Notes: generated by a model not told the origin, from the letters alone. DNA of 7,266 nt from Candidatus Phaeomarinibacter sp. (GCA_028279995.1 JANQMQ010000217.1:1-7266); one strand, 5' to 3'; shown: positions 1 to 5,558, numbered from the stretch's first letter. Numbers and translations are program-made.

Positions 1-255
1 TTCGTCACGATCTTCCAGCGCCTCGCCGACAATCTGGTCAGCAGTCTGCGGCCCATAGGCCCAGGCGCTGTCAAAGAAGGTGACACCAAGTTCCGCGGCC
101 CGTTGCAGCAGGTCGATGCCCTGTGCCCAGTCGGCATAAGGCCCGAAATTGCCGGGCTGTCCGGTCAGCCGCATGGCACCGAAGCCGAGCCGGTTCACCT
201 GCGTATCGCCACCGATCATGAAGGTCTGCTGTGTTGCGTCTTTATGTGCGGTCAT
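1..255 (-). CDS. Aldo/keto reductase, N-terminal part (cut by left edge)
   Basis: Reading the minus strand from the ATG at 253-255 gives 85 codons open to the window edge. The N-terminus has the pattern of the NAD(P)H-dependent aldo/keto reductases, (beta/alpha)8-barrel enzymes that reduce aldehydes and ketones in the cytoplasm. RLGFGAMRL (22-30) is the first barrel strand, and FFDSAWAYGP (60-69) carries the family's catalytic Asp (D62) and Tyr (Y67). The catalytic Lys and His lie in the missing part. The start is supported by AGGAGA on the minus strand (263-268), 7 bases upstream. It is divergent from the LysR regulator at 368, the usual arrangement for a regulator and its target, so control by that protein is inferred. 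The substrate cannot be told from this fragment. Confidence 0.9.
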   Translation of the reverse strand, partial: MTAHKDATQQTFMIGGDTQVNRLGFGAMRLTGQPGNFGPYADWAQGIDLLQRAAELGVTFFDSAWAYGPQTADQIVGEALEDRDE

Positions 256-340
256 CGTCCTGTCTCCTGATGCACCCGGCGTGATTGCCGCGGTGTGGAA
301 ACAAGGTGACGTCGCACGCACTCAACCGGTAGACGGTTTA

Positions 341-369
341 ATAGTATGATTGCTATACGCAATACGTAT
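341..369. promoter_or_regulatory. Overlapping dyads, probable LysR-type operator
   Basis: Three interlocking dyads lie in the divergent intergenic space. ATAG/CTAT is at 341-356. ATTGC-N5-GCAAT at 349-363 contains the T-N11-A pattern (350-362) recognised by LysR-family proteins. ATACG-N5-CGTAT at 355-369 runs into the regulator's ATG at 368. The cluster is AT-rich in an otherwise GC-rich context. Position and symmetry suggest the binding site through which the regulator represses itself and controls the divergent reductase gene; this role is inferred. Confidence 0.6.
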
Positions 370-1276
370 GAGCAAAAGTATCGACCGTCTCACGCTGCTG
401 GAAACCTTTGCGCGCATTGCAGAGCGGGGCTCCATCAGTGCGGCCGCCCGGGATCTCGGCATGTCACAGGCGTCTGCCAGCCGGCAGCTCAAGGAGCTTG
501 AGGTCCGATTGGGCACCCATCTTGTGCGCCGAACAACCCACAGCCTGCTGCTGACTCAGGCCGGTGAGGCGTGTTTGGTGGACGCCAGCAATTTGCTGCA
601 GTCCTGGGATGCCATGCTGGAACGCCATGCGGGCGACCCGTCAGTATTGACGGGAAAGCTCAAGGTCGTTGCCCCGGTGGCGCTTGGCCAACGTCACCTC
701 ACTAGTGCTCTTGTCGAGTTTCACGATACCCATCCCGGTGTCTCGGTGACCTGGCATCTTCAGGATGACACTTTCAACTTTATCGAAAGCGGATGCGATC
801 TCTGGCTGAAGATCGGCAATGTCCCTGATGACCGTCTGATTGCCCGCGCCATAGGGACGGTAGAACGCCTTGTGGTTGCCGCACCTGATCTTGTATCGGG
901 CACGCTGACGCCCAAGGCAATTGCAACATGTCCGTGGATCGCACTGTCGCCTTTTGAGGCTGACCGCGTTCCGCTCAGGAACACCCGCGGTCGGGAAACC
1001 ATCATCGACACGCGCCCGACACTGACCACAAACAACCTCTTCGCCGCCTACGAGGCTGCGAAGAAGGGGACAGGGTTTGCTGTCATGCCGAGGTGGTTTG
1101 TAGAGGAAGACCTGAATACAGGCGCCCTTGTCGACGCCCTACCCGGTTGGCGGGCAGAGCCGCTCACGCTCCGGGTCGCTTACCTGCCCCATGACCGGCA
1201 AAGTCTCCGGCTACAGGTGATGATTGAACACATGGAAGCCTCAATAGCGAAAATCACAGGAATTCTGCCGGTTTGA
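368..1276 (+). CDS. LysR-family transcriptional regulator
   Basis: A 302-residue protein, the usual LysR length. Residues about 5-65 form the winged helix-turn-helix; SISAAARDLGMSQASASRQL (22-41) is the recognition region, followed by a linker helix. Residues about 95-295 are the effector-binding domain, beginning LTGKLKVVAPVAL (94-106), with ESGCDLWLKIG (140-150) typical of the CrgA/AaeR-like branch. Such proteins act as tetramers that sense a small molecule. The ATG at 368 is preferred because MSKSIDRL matches normal family N-termini. An in-frame TTG at 350 would add six residues and lies inside the operator-like dyad. Neither start has a Shine-Dalgarno sequence, so translation may be leaderless or nearly so. 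Its likely target is the divergent aldo/keto reductase. The effector is unknown. Confidence 0.93.
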   Translation: MSKSIDRLTLLETFARIAERGSISAAARDLGMSQASASRQLKELEVRLGTHLVRRTTHSLLLTQAGEACLVDASNLLQSWDAMLERHAGDPSVLTGKLKVVAPVALGQRHLTSALVEFHDTHPGVSVTWHLQDDTFNFIESGCDLWLKIGNVPDDRLIARAIGTVERLVVAAPDLVSGTLTPKAIATCPWIALSPFEADRVPLRNTRGRETIIDTRPTLTTNNLFAAYEAAKKGTGFAVMPRWFVEEDLNTGALVDALPGWRAEPLTLRVAYLPHDRQSLRLQVMIEHMEASIAKITGILPV

Positions 1277-1312
1277 GCGCTGGAAGTGGGGTGCGGTGCT
1301 AGCCAGGAAACA

Positions 1313-1326
1313 ATGCTCCTGAGCAT
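1313..1326. repeat. 14-bp dyad in the LysR-rpsT gap
   Basis: ATGCTC and GAGCAT flank a central CT, a perfect 6-bp dyad. It lies 37 bases past the LysR stop and 25 bases upstream of the rpsT -35 element. There is no following T-run, so it is not an obvious terminator. It could be a protein-binding site or chance. Confidence 0.3.
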
Positions 1327-1350
1327 CAACATCTGGCGTTGTCAGCCCGC

Positions 1351-1379
1351 TTGACCGGGGCAGGGCGCGCGGGTATAAC
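1351..1379 (+). promoter_or_regulatory. rpsT promoter (-35 TTGACC, -10 TATAAC)
   Basis: TTGACC (1351-1356) and TATAAC (1374-1379) are separated by exactly 17 bases and fit the housekeeping sigma factor consensus with one mismatch each. Transcription would start near 1386, giving rpsT a leader of about 100 bases. A strong promoter is expected for a ribosomal protein gene. Confidence 0.7.
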
Positions 1380-1419
1380 GCCGCCTCTTAAATTCCTTAT
1401 GTTCAAGCGCTGTTTGGGC

Positions 1420-1444
1420 TTGCCTCCGGCAATCGGTCGGACCG
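1420..1444 (+). other. Two small hairpins in the rpsT leader
   Basis: TTGCC-TCC-GGCAA (1420-1432) and CGGT-CGG-ACCG (1434-1444) are perfect short stem-loops back to back in the presumed rpsT 5' leader, ending 40 bases before the start codon. S20 regulates its own synthesis after transcription in Escherichia coli, so a structured leader could serve the same purpose here. That link is inference. Confidence 0.3.
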
Positions 1445-1484
1445 GGCGCATACGAGCAGCTGACAAGAAATGGTTTGAAGCCCG

Positions 1485-1754
1485 ATGGCTAACACAAGTT
1501 CTGCAAAGAAGATGGTCCGCAAGATCGCGCGCCGCACCGAAGTAAACCGCGCGCGCACGAGCCGCATGCGCACATTCATCCGTAAGGTTGAAGAAGCAAT
1601 CGCCAGCGGTGATCAGGCTGCCTCAAAAGAGGCGCTGCAGGTTGCAGAGTCTGAAATCATGCGCGCATCCAACCGCGGCATCCTCCACAAGAACACAGCA
1701 TCCCGGAAGGTGTCCCGCCTCTCAAGCCGCATCAAGGCGCTCGGCCAAGCATAA
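1485..1754 (+). CDS. rpsT: 30S ribosomal protein S20
   Basis: An 89-residue basic protein, close to the usual 87-90 residues of S20. It binds 16S rRNA near the foot of the small subunit and helps early 30S assembly. [20 protein letters not shown] at the N-terminus and [19 protein letters not shown] (21-39) are the family hallmarks. The C-terminal part has the long helix with [19 protein letters not shown] (68-86). No strong Shine-Dalgarno precedes the ATG, only GAAG at 1477-1480, but the protein start is unambiguous. It is a single-gene unit with its own promoter upstream and terminator downstream. Its place upstream of dnaA is a recurrent alphaproteobacterial arrangement. Confidence 0.98.
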   Translation: MANTSSAKKMVRKIARRTEVNRARTSRMRTFIRKVEEAIASGDQAASKEALQVAESEIMRASNRGILHKNTASRKVSRLSSRIKALGQA

Positions 1755-1784
1755 CCCGGCTGAAAAAATCGACAGCAATTCAAA

Positions 1785-1819
1785 GGGCGTTTCCTGAGAT
1801 GGGAACGCCCTTTTTGTTT
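1785..1819 (+). terminator. Intrinsic terminator of rpsT
   Basis: GGGCGTTTCC (1785-1794) pairs with GGGAACGCCC (1801-1810) across a 6-base loop, 10 pairs with one G-U. TTTTTGTTT (1811-1819) follows. It starts 30 bases after the rpsT stop. Confidence 0.92.
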
Positions 1820-1862
1820 GCCTTGAGGCTGTCACGCCCGGTTCGTGGCGCGCCGATAGAGC

Positions 1863-1895
1863 GTGACTGAGGAAGCGGCAAGCTCCCTGCGTCAC
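1863..1895 (+). repeat. Imperfect 14-bp hairpin
   Basis: Arms 1863-1876 and 1882-1895 can pair at 11 of 14 positions (outer GTGAC/GTCAC, inner GC/GC) around a GGCAA loop. No T-run follows. The loop and its left flank contain GAAGCGGCAA (1872-1881), which recurs exactly at 2111-2120 in a second weak hairpin. Function is unknown. Confidence 0.4.
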
Positions 1896-1935
1896 TTTCG
1901 GATGAGGAACGGTTTTATTTGCCCTTGACTTAAAC

Positions 1936-1972
1936 GCCGGACGGAGTCCGAGAGCCTTCTGGACCGGCTTTT
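1936..1972 (+). other. Alternative hairpins followed by TTTT
   Basis: CGGAC-GGA-GTCCG (1938-1950) is a tight perfect hairpin. A competing fold pairs GCCG (1936-1939) with CGGC (1965-1968) and GTCC (1946-1949) with GGAC (1961-1964), followed by TTTT (1969-1972). The second fold resembles a weak terminator. GTCC is shared, so the two folds exclude each other, as in an attenuator. A GANTC site (1944-1948) lies in the first hairpin. Confidence 0.3.
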
Positions 1973-2182
1973 CGTCCCCTGCCGGAACATGCGCTGTGTG
2001 CGCATTTGGTCACGTTGGTTAATTTTTGCAGCCTGTGGACGAATCACTCTTGCGTCGGTGCCAATGCCTTTCATAGACTGGTTTTCCTGCGGTCGAGCGA
2101 GCCCTTTCCCGAAGCGGCAAAGCGAGGCGAAGGGCATTTCCGGATGACGGTTGAACAAAAGTTTTGCGACGTTCACCAAATG

Positions 2183-2218
2183 GTCCGGTTGATGTTTCGG
2201 ACAGGCAGGCGTTAGTAT
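2183..2218 (+). promoter_or_regulatory. Possible promoter with a dyad over the -35
   Basis: TTGATG (2189-2194) and TAGTAT (2213-2218) lie 18 bases apart, each matching the housekeeping consensus at four of six positions. A dyad, GTCCG (2183-2187) and CGGAC (2198-2202), brackets the -35 with a 10-base centre, as an operator would. If used, it would give the rhodanese gene a leader of about 340 bases and could also feed dnaA. Confidence 0.35.
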
Positions 2219-2240
2219 TGGTTTCTCAGGCGGCGGCGGT

Positions 2241-2390
2241 AAGTACTTGGTTTACAAGCATAAATATTTGGCTAGTCAGTCTAGTTGTGTGCAGTTGGTG
2301 ACTAGTTGCCAACGAACTAAATCAAAGTCTTCGTTTCTGCTTAGTAGTATTGTGGCGAGTAGGTAGTACTCACACCCCTCAAAATTTGAG
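2241..2390. repeat. AT-rich block with clustered dyads
   Basis: Within 150 bases there are four inverted repeats. AAGTACTT is at 2241-2248. TTGGCTAGTCA (2268-2278) pairs with TGACTAG plus CCAA (2299-2305, 2309-2312), interrupted only by a TTG bulge. TGTG/CACA with AGTA/TACT spans 2351-2374. CTCAAA-A-TTTGAG is at 2378-2390. CTAGTTG also occurs twice as a direct repeat (2281-2287, 2302-2308). The block is clearly richer in A+T than the surrounding DNA. Density and composition suggest protein binding or DNA unwinding. No known element matches. Confidence 0.5.
2320..2332 (+). promoter_or_regulatory. IHF-like site
   Basis: AATCAAAGTCTTC fits the integration host factor pattern WATCAANNNNTTR except at the last base. 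It sits inside the AT-rich dyad block, where a bending protein would be plausible. A single near-match of this degenerate pattern is weak evidence. Confidence 0.3.
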
Positions 2391-2568
2391 TAACAGCCGT
2401 ATGGCGGTCAGGAGCGTTTGCTTCTCCGCTGTGGGAAGTCGTTCGCTTTGCGCTTCTCTTGGATGTTGTTTGAAGGCGGGGCGGCATGGGTGGTCAGGCA
2501 TGTGGTTCTGGCGCGGATGCGGTGTGAATGTGAAGGCGCTTGGGGCGAATTTGGGGGCGGTTCAGTAA

Positions 2569-3003
2569 ATGAGCGGCAGTTACGCTGGAGACATCGATGT
2601 GTCAGAGGCCTGGCGGCTTTTGAACGAGGACACGCGTAGCATCCTTATCGATGTACGAACCCAGGCCGAATGGAACTTCGTCGGCCTTCCCGACATTGAG
2701 ACGACCGGACGGCCCCTGCTGACGGAAGAGTGGCAGGTCTTTCCCGGCGGTGCGCTGAACGCCTCGTTTGCAGAGGACGTAGCAGCCAAGTTGCGCTCGG
2801 CAGGCATCGCCGACGGTGCCCCCGTTTTGTGTCTGTGCCGGTCTGGCCAGCGCAGCGCGTCGGCGGCAGCGGCGCTCACGGCACAGGGGTTTTCGGCCTG
2901 CTTCAATGTGGCCGGTGGTTTTGAAGGCGGTCTCGATGCCAACGGGCATCGCGGCACGACGGGAGGATGGAAGGCGGCCGGTCTTCCCTGGCGGCAGGGG
3001 TAG
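2569..3003 (+). CDS. Rhodanese-like sulfurtransferase, single domain
   Basis: A 144-residue protein made of one rhodanese domain. Residues 9-30 hold the N-terminal strand and helix ending in the family motif LIDVRTQAEW (26-35). The active-site loop is CRSGQRS (90-96), with C90 the residue that carries the persulfide. The C-terminal part has the usual GGFEGGLD (116-123) and GGWKAAGLPW (132-141). No signal peptide is visible, so it should be cytoplasmic. Such proteins move sulfane sulfur between acceptors; the partner cannot be inferred. The ATG follows a TAA directly, and the only upstream purine run is GGGGGCGG (2553-2560). It lies 110 bases upstream of dnaA on the same strand with no terminator between, so shared transcription is possible. 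Confidence 0.92.
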   Translation: MSGSYAGDIDVSEAWRLLNEDTRSILIDVRTQAEWNFVGLPDIETTGRPLLTEEWQVFPGGALNASFAEDVAAKLRSAGIADGAPVLCLCRSGQRSASAAAALTAQGFSACFNVAGGFEGGLDANGHRGTTGGWKAAGLPWRQG

Positions 3004-3030
3004 ATCGCGGTCGATGACAAGAGTTTCTGC

Positions 3031-3048
3031 CCGGCAGGCAAATGCCGG
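3031..3048 (+). other. Hairpin between the rhodanese gene and dnaA
   Basis: CCGGCA (3031-3036) and TGCCGG (3043-3048) form a perfect 6-bp stem with loop GGCAAA. No T-run follows, so it is not a standard terminator. It may mark the 3' end of the rhodanese message or be part of the dnaA leader. Confidence 0.4.
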
Positions 3049-3076
3049 CGCAGCGCAGGACAGAATTACTTTAACA

Positions 3077-3110
3077 AGCCCCCGATGCGGCAGGCGGGGG
3101 TTAAGGGGAC
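3077..3110 (+). promoter_or_regulatory. dnaA leader hairpin abutting the ribosome binding site
   Basis: CCCCCG (3079-3084) and CGGGGG (3095-3100) pair perfectly around a 10-base loop, extended by A-T and G-U pairs to 3077 and 3102. The purine-rich AAGGGG (3103-3108) begins immediately after and lies 5 bases from the dnaA ATG. TTAAC (3071-3075) and GTTAA (3100-3104) form a further dyad around it. Such a stem next to the ribosome binding site could tune dnaA translation, which is known to be controlled through the 5' leader in Caulobacter crescentus. The role here is inferred. Confidence 0.55.
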
Positions 3111-3113
3111 GAC

Positions 3114-4694
3114 ATGATAAACAACAAATCTGGCGGGCTGGGCGGTCAGGACGCAGCACGTATTGAGGCTCCGGCCCAGCCGTCACTTGAAGGGCTGGAG
3201 GCACGTGACGCAGACACCGATGTTGCCGGCCAGTGGGCCAAGATCCAGAACACATTGCGCGGGAGCATGGGCGAGGCGCGCTTCAAGAGCTGGTTCGCGC
3301 AGGTGCTTCTGATCGGCGTTGGCGATGGAGCGGTCAGCTACTCGGTGCCGACGTCATTTGCACGTGACTACATTCAGCGTGAATTCGGCGATCAGCTGCT
3401 GGGGCTGTGGCGCGCCGAAGATGCATCAATCCGCAAGGTCACACTGATTGCAGAAGGCTCTGCGACCGCAGCTGAAGCAGCGCGGGCCATTGCGGCGGAA
3501 ACTGTCGCGGATCGAGGTGCACCAAATCCAACTCCGTCTGCCACGACACCCACACCTGATGCAGCACCGCCACGTGCGGCGACGAGCAATCCGTTTCCCA
3601 CAGGCAATGGAGGCAACGGGTCCACGCCGACGGCCTCCGGCGAAGAGGCGCCCCTCGGTGCACCGCTGCTGCCGCACCTCTCCTTCGACAACTTCATTGT
3701 CGGCAAGTCCAACCAGCTCGCCTACGCCGCGGCCCGCCGTGTGGCTGAGGCGGAAGGCACGGTACCCTTCAACCCACTCTACCTGTATGGGCCGGTCGGT
3801 CTGGGCAAGACGCATCTGATGCATGCCATCGGAAATGAAATCCTGCGGCGCGATCCCGGCAAGCGCGTTGTCTATCTCTCCGCCGAGCGCTTCATGTACC
3901 ACTTCGTCAACGCGCTTCGTCACAAGGACACGGTGGCCTTCAAGCACGCCTACCGGTCCGTGGATGTACTGATGGTCGATGACGTGCAGTTCATCGGCGG
4001 CAAGGATTCGACACAGGAAGAGTTCTTCCACACCTTCAATGCGCTGGTGGACCACAACCGCCAGATCATCATCTCCGCCGACCGATCCCCGTCCGACCTT
4101 GAAGGCATTGAAGAGCGCATCCGCTCGCGCCTTGGTCATGGTCTCGCCTGTGACATCCTGCCGACGGACTATGAGTTGCGCCTCGGCATCCTGCAGGCCA
4201 AGGCGGAAGCTATGCTGCCGAACCATCCCGGGGTGCAGCTGAGCGACGATGTCATCGATTTTCTCGCAAGCTCCATCTCGTCGTCGATCCGCGAACTTGA
4301 AGGCGCACTGACCACGCTCATTGCGCATGCGGAACTGATCGGCCGGACGCTTACCATTGAGCATGCACAGGACATCCTGCGGCACCTGGTCCGCGCCAAT
4401 GAGAAGCGCATCACCATCGACGACATCCAGCGCAAGGTGGCCGACCACTACAATCTGCGTCTGGTGGACATGTCGTCACCGCGCCGGTCACGCTCCGTCG
4501 CGCGCCCGCGTCAGGTGGCCATGTATCTGTGCAAGCATCTGACAACGCGTTCGCTGCCGGAGATCGGCCGCAAGTTCGGTGGCCGCGACCACACCACCGT
4601 GCTGCACGGCGTCAACAAGATCGAGCAGCTGCGTGCCGAGGACAAGACGCTGGATGAGGACATCAACCTCATCCGCCGCAAGATTGAAGAGTAA
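3114..4694 (+). CDS. dnaA: Chromosomal replication initiator protein DnaA
   Basis: A 526-residue protein with all four DnaA domains. Domain I is about 37-110 (WAKIQNTL onward). It is followed by a variable Ala/Pro/Thr/Gly-rich linker to about 185, which explains the length above the usual 450-500. The AAA+ domain has Walker A GPVGLGKT (226-233), Walker B VLMVDD (285-290), sensor I around SADRSPSDL (321-329), box VII with the arginine finger in EERIRSRL (333-340) and sensor II SSIRELEGAL (390-399). The DNA-binding domain has RPRQVAMYL (464-472) and the signature GGRDHTTVLHGVNKI (489-503). Bound to ATP, it opens the origin and loads the helicase. The start is supported by AAGGGG 5 bases upstream. 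A strong bidirectional terminator ends the unit. Confidence 0.99.
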   Translation: MINNKSGGLGGQDAARIEAPAQPSLEGLEARDADTDVAGQWAKIQNTLRGSMGEARFKSWFAQVLLIGVGDGAVSYSVPTSFARDYIQREFGDQLLGLWRAEDASIRKVTLIAEGSATAAEAARAIAAETVADRGAPNPTPSATTPTPDAAPPRAATSNPFPTGNGGNGSTPTASGEEAPLGAPLLPHLSFDNFIVGKSNQLAYAAARRVAEAEGTVPFNPLYLYGPVGLGKTHLMHAIGNEILRRDPGKRVVYLSAERFMYHFVNALRHKDTVAFKHAYRSVDVLMVDDVQFIGGKDSTQEEFFHTFNALVDHNRQIIISADRSPSDLEGIEERIRSRLGHGLACDILPTDYELRLGILQAKAEAMLPNHPGVQLSDDVIDFLASSISSSIRELEGALTTLIAHAELIGRTLTIEHAQDILRHLVRANEKRITIDDIQRKVADHYNLRLVDMSSPRRSRSVARPRQVAMYLCKHLTTRSLPEIGRKFGGRDHTTVLHGVNKIEQLRAEDKTLDEDINLIRRKIEE

Positions 4695-4722
4695 GCGCCA
4701 GCAACAGTTTCGGATGCGAACG

Positions 4723-4757
4723 AAAAAGGCCGGGATGAAACTCATCCCGGCCTTTTT
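4723..4757. terminator. Bidirectional terminator between dnaA and the convergent gene
   Basis: Arms 4723-4738 and 4742-4757 are perfectly complementary over 16 bp around a 3-base loop. Each strand ends in at least five T after the GC-rich stem. It lies 28 bases after the dnaA stop and 18 bases beyond the stop of the convergent gene, so it can end both transcripts. Confidence 0.96.
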
Positions 4758-4775
4758 GTTTTTGTACCAACGACG

Positions 4776-5240
4776 CTAGAGCCGGTGCTCAATCCGCATA
4801 TGCGGCGTGCCGTCGGACAGTTTGGTCGGCGCGACGAGATCTTCGTCGAGCGTGCACGACACCCGCTGGCGGAACGCCGAAAAACTGTCGAACGTCACAA
4901 CGTCCACCGGCTCGTCAAAATGCAGCGTCAGGCGTGTGTGCCCGCTGCCCATTGAGCGGATGCCGATGACCTGACCAACGAACTGCTGGCCCAGATAGGT
5001 ACCGGCAACCTCGTCACCAACCTGCAGCGGCCGTTGTGACAGGCTGCGGGCACGCTCCTGCTCACACCGCTTGGACACTGCGCACAGCGTGTTCCAGTCG
5101 GCATAGCCATATTGGCGGGCCACAAGCTCCAGGGCCCGGGCATGGGTCACCGGTGTTTTGGGGGTATCCAGCTGAGTGCGCAGGCGTTTGGCCTGGGCCT
5201 TCAGGTCGTTGATCGTCGGAATGTCTGGTTTCGTGACCAT
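4776..5240 (-). CDS. Small glyoxalase-related-domain protein
   Basis: Encodes 154 residues from the ATG at 5238-5240. The N-terminal half, IPTINDLKAQAKRLR through HARALELVARQYGYADWNTL (7-52), matches the short helical domain labelled glyoxalase-related in alphaproteobacterial proteins annotated as glyoxalase superfamily. The second half, VGDEVAGTYLGQQFVGQVIG (74-93) and FDSFSAFRQRV (117-127), looks like a small beta-rich domain often paired with it. The metal-binding core of a true glyoxalase I is not visible, so enzyme activity should not be assumed. The frame stays open to an ATG at 5333, but GAGG on the minus strand (5247-5250) lies 6 bases before 5240, favouring the shorter start. It converges on dnaA, and its job is unknown. 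Confidence 0.75.
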   Translation of the reverse strand: MVTKPDIPTINDLKAQAKRLRTQLDTPKTPVTHARALELVARQYGYADWNTLCAVSKRCEQERARSLSQRPLQVGDEVAGTYLGQQFVGQVIGIRSMGSGHTRLTLHFDEPVDVVTFDSFSAFRQRVSCTLDEDLVAPTKLSDGTPHMRIEHRL

Positions 5241-5506
5241 GGGAAGCCTCATATCAGATGAAATGCTGCTGTTGGTCTGATGGAGCCCGCATTGCCACCA
5301 GGCAGCAAGAGCTGACATGGCTGGCGTCGCCACTACTGGCGGATCGTCTCAGTTTCAGGGCTTCACCGGGGCACACATGCCTGCGGGCGGCGGGGGCCTG
5401 AACCCCTTCGTCTTGTGTGGCGATAGGTAGGGCCTTGCCGCAGGAATGTCAAAACCCCGGTCTCACATGGCTGCTGTGTGAAATTGCAGGGAAACCCGCC
5501 TTGGAA

Positions 5507-5530
5507 CCCGCTTTGCCAAGCGGGATTTTG
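5507..5530 (+). terminator. Terminator-like hairpin upstream of the dnaN promoter
   Basis: CCCGCTT (5507-5513) and AAGCGGG (5518-5524) form a perfect 7-bp stem with a TGCC loop, followed by ATTTTG. The T-run is short. On the plus strand it would stop readthrough, or the transcript of an unseen small RNA, before the dnaN promoter. AACCCGC at 5493-5499 and 5505-5511 forms a short direct repeat at its left edge. Confidence 0.5.
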
Positions 5531-5558
5531 TACATTTCCGCCCTGGAACTGCTATAAC
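5528..5558 (+). promoter_or_regulatory. Probable dnaN promoter
   Basis: TATAAC (5553-5558) is a good -10 and identical to that of rpsT in this window. The best -35 is TTGTAC (5528-5533) at 19 bases, somewhat long; GTACAT (5530-5535) at 17 is the alternative. Transcription would begin near 5565. A GATTC site (5568-5572) lies just downstream of the start. Confidence 0.5.

Larger units (their letters stand above)
1820..2568. other. 750-base region without a credible gene
   Basis: No open frame here has convincing coding character; the candidates are rich in Cys, Trp, Arg and Gly in low-complexity patterns, as in translated non-coding DNA. The region holds two imperfect hairpins with a shared motif, a possible promoter near 2189-2218, an AT-rich dyad-dense block at 2241-2390, and a G-rich, C-poor stretch at 2461-2568 leading into the rhodanese start. 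Its position upstream of a rhodanese-dnaA pair suggests a control region, a long leader, an unannotated small RNA, or part of a replication origin. I found no DnaA box within one mismatch of TTATNCACA on either strand; the nearest is TGTGGACGA at 2034-2042, with two. That argues against a classical origin. Confidence 0.6.

Noticed and set aside
350..367. TTG start for the LysR regulator
   Set aside because: It lies inside the operator-like dyad and adds LLYAIR-type residues atypical of the family, while the ATG at 368 gives the normal N-terminus.
2034..2042. TGTGGACGA as a DnaA box
   Set aside because: Two mismatches to TGTGGATAA and no neighbouring boxes; a single site of this quality is expected by chance.
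2006..2215. Plus-strand frame of 69 codons in the large gap
   Set aside because: No ribosome binding site and no domain-like pattern; it overlaps the possible promoter and hairpins.
2350..2568. Open frame of 72 codons from a TTG, ending directly before the rhodanese ATG
   Set aside because: The product is rich in Cys, Trp, Gly and Ser with no family resemblance, no ribosome binding site is present, and the G-rich composition explains the lack of stops.
3071..3104. Two TTAA elements upstream of dnaA as a CtrA site
   Set aside because: They are 26 bases apart, not the 7 of the TTAA-N7-TTAA pattern, and one lies in the hairpin region.
2602..3255. Minus-strand frame of 217 codons across the rhodanese gene and dnaA start
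   Set aside because: It is antisense to two clear genes, with a product showing no recognisable motif; this is a shadow of the GC-rich codon pattern.
3426..4448. Minus-strand frame of 340 codons inside dnaA
   Set aside because: It lies wholly antisense to conserved DnaA domains, and its product has no family motif.
5241..5333. Longer N-terminus for the glyoxalase-related protein (ATG at 5333)
   Set aside because: The extra 31 residues do not look like the family, and a GAGG site is well placed for the start at 5240.
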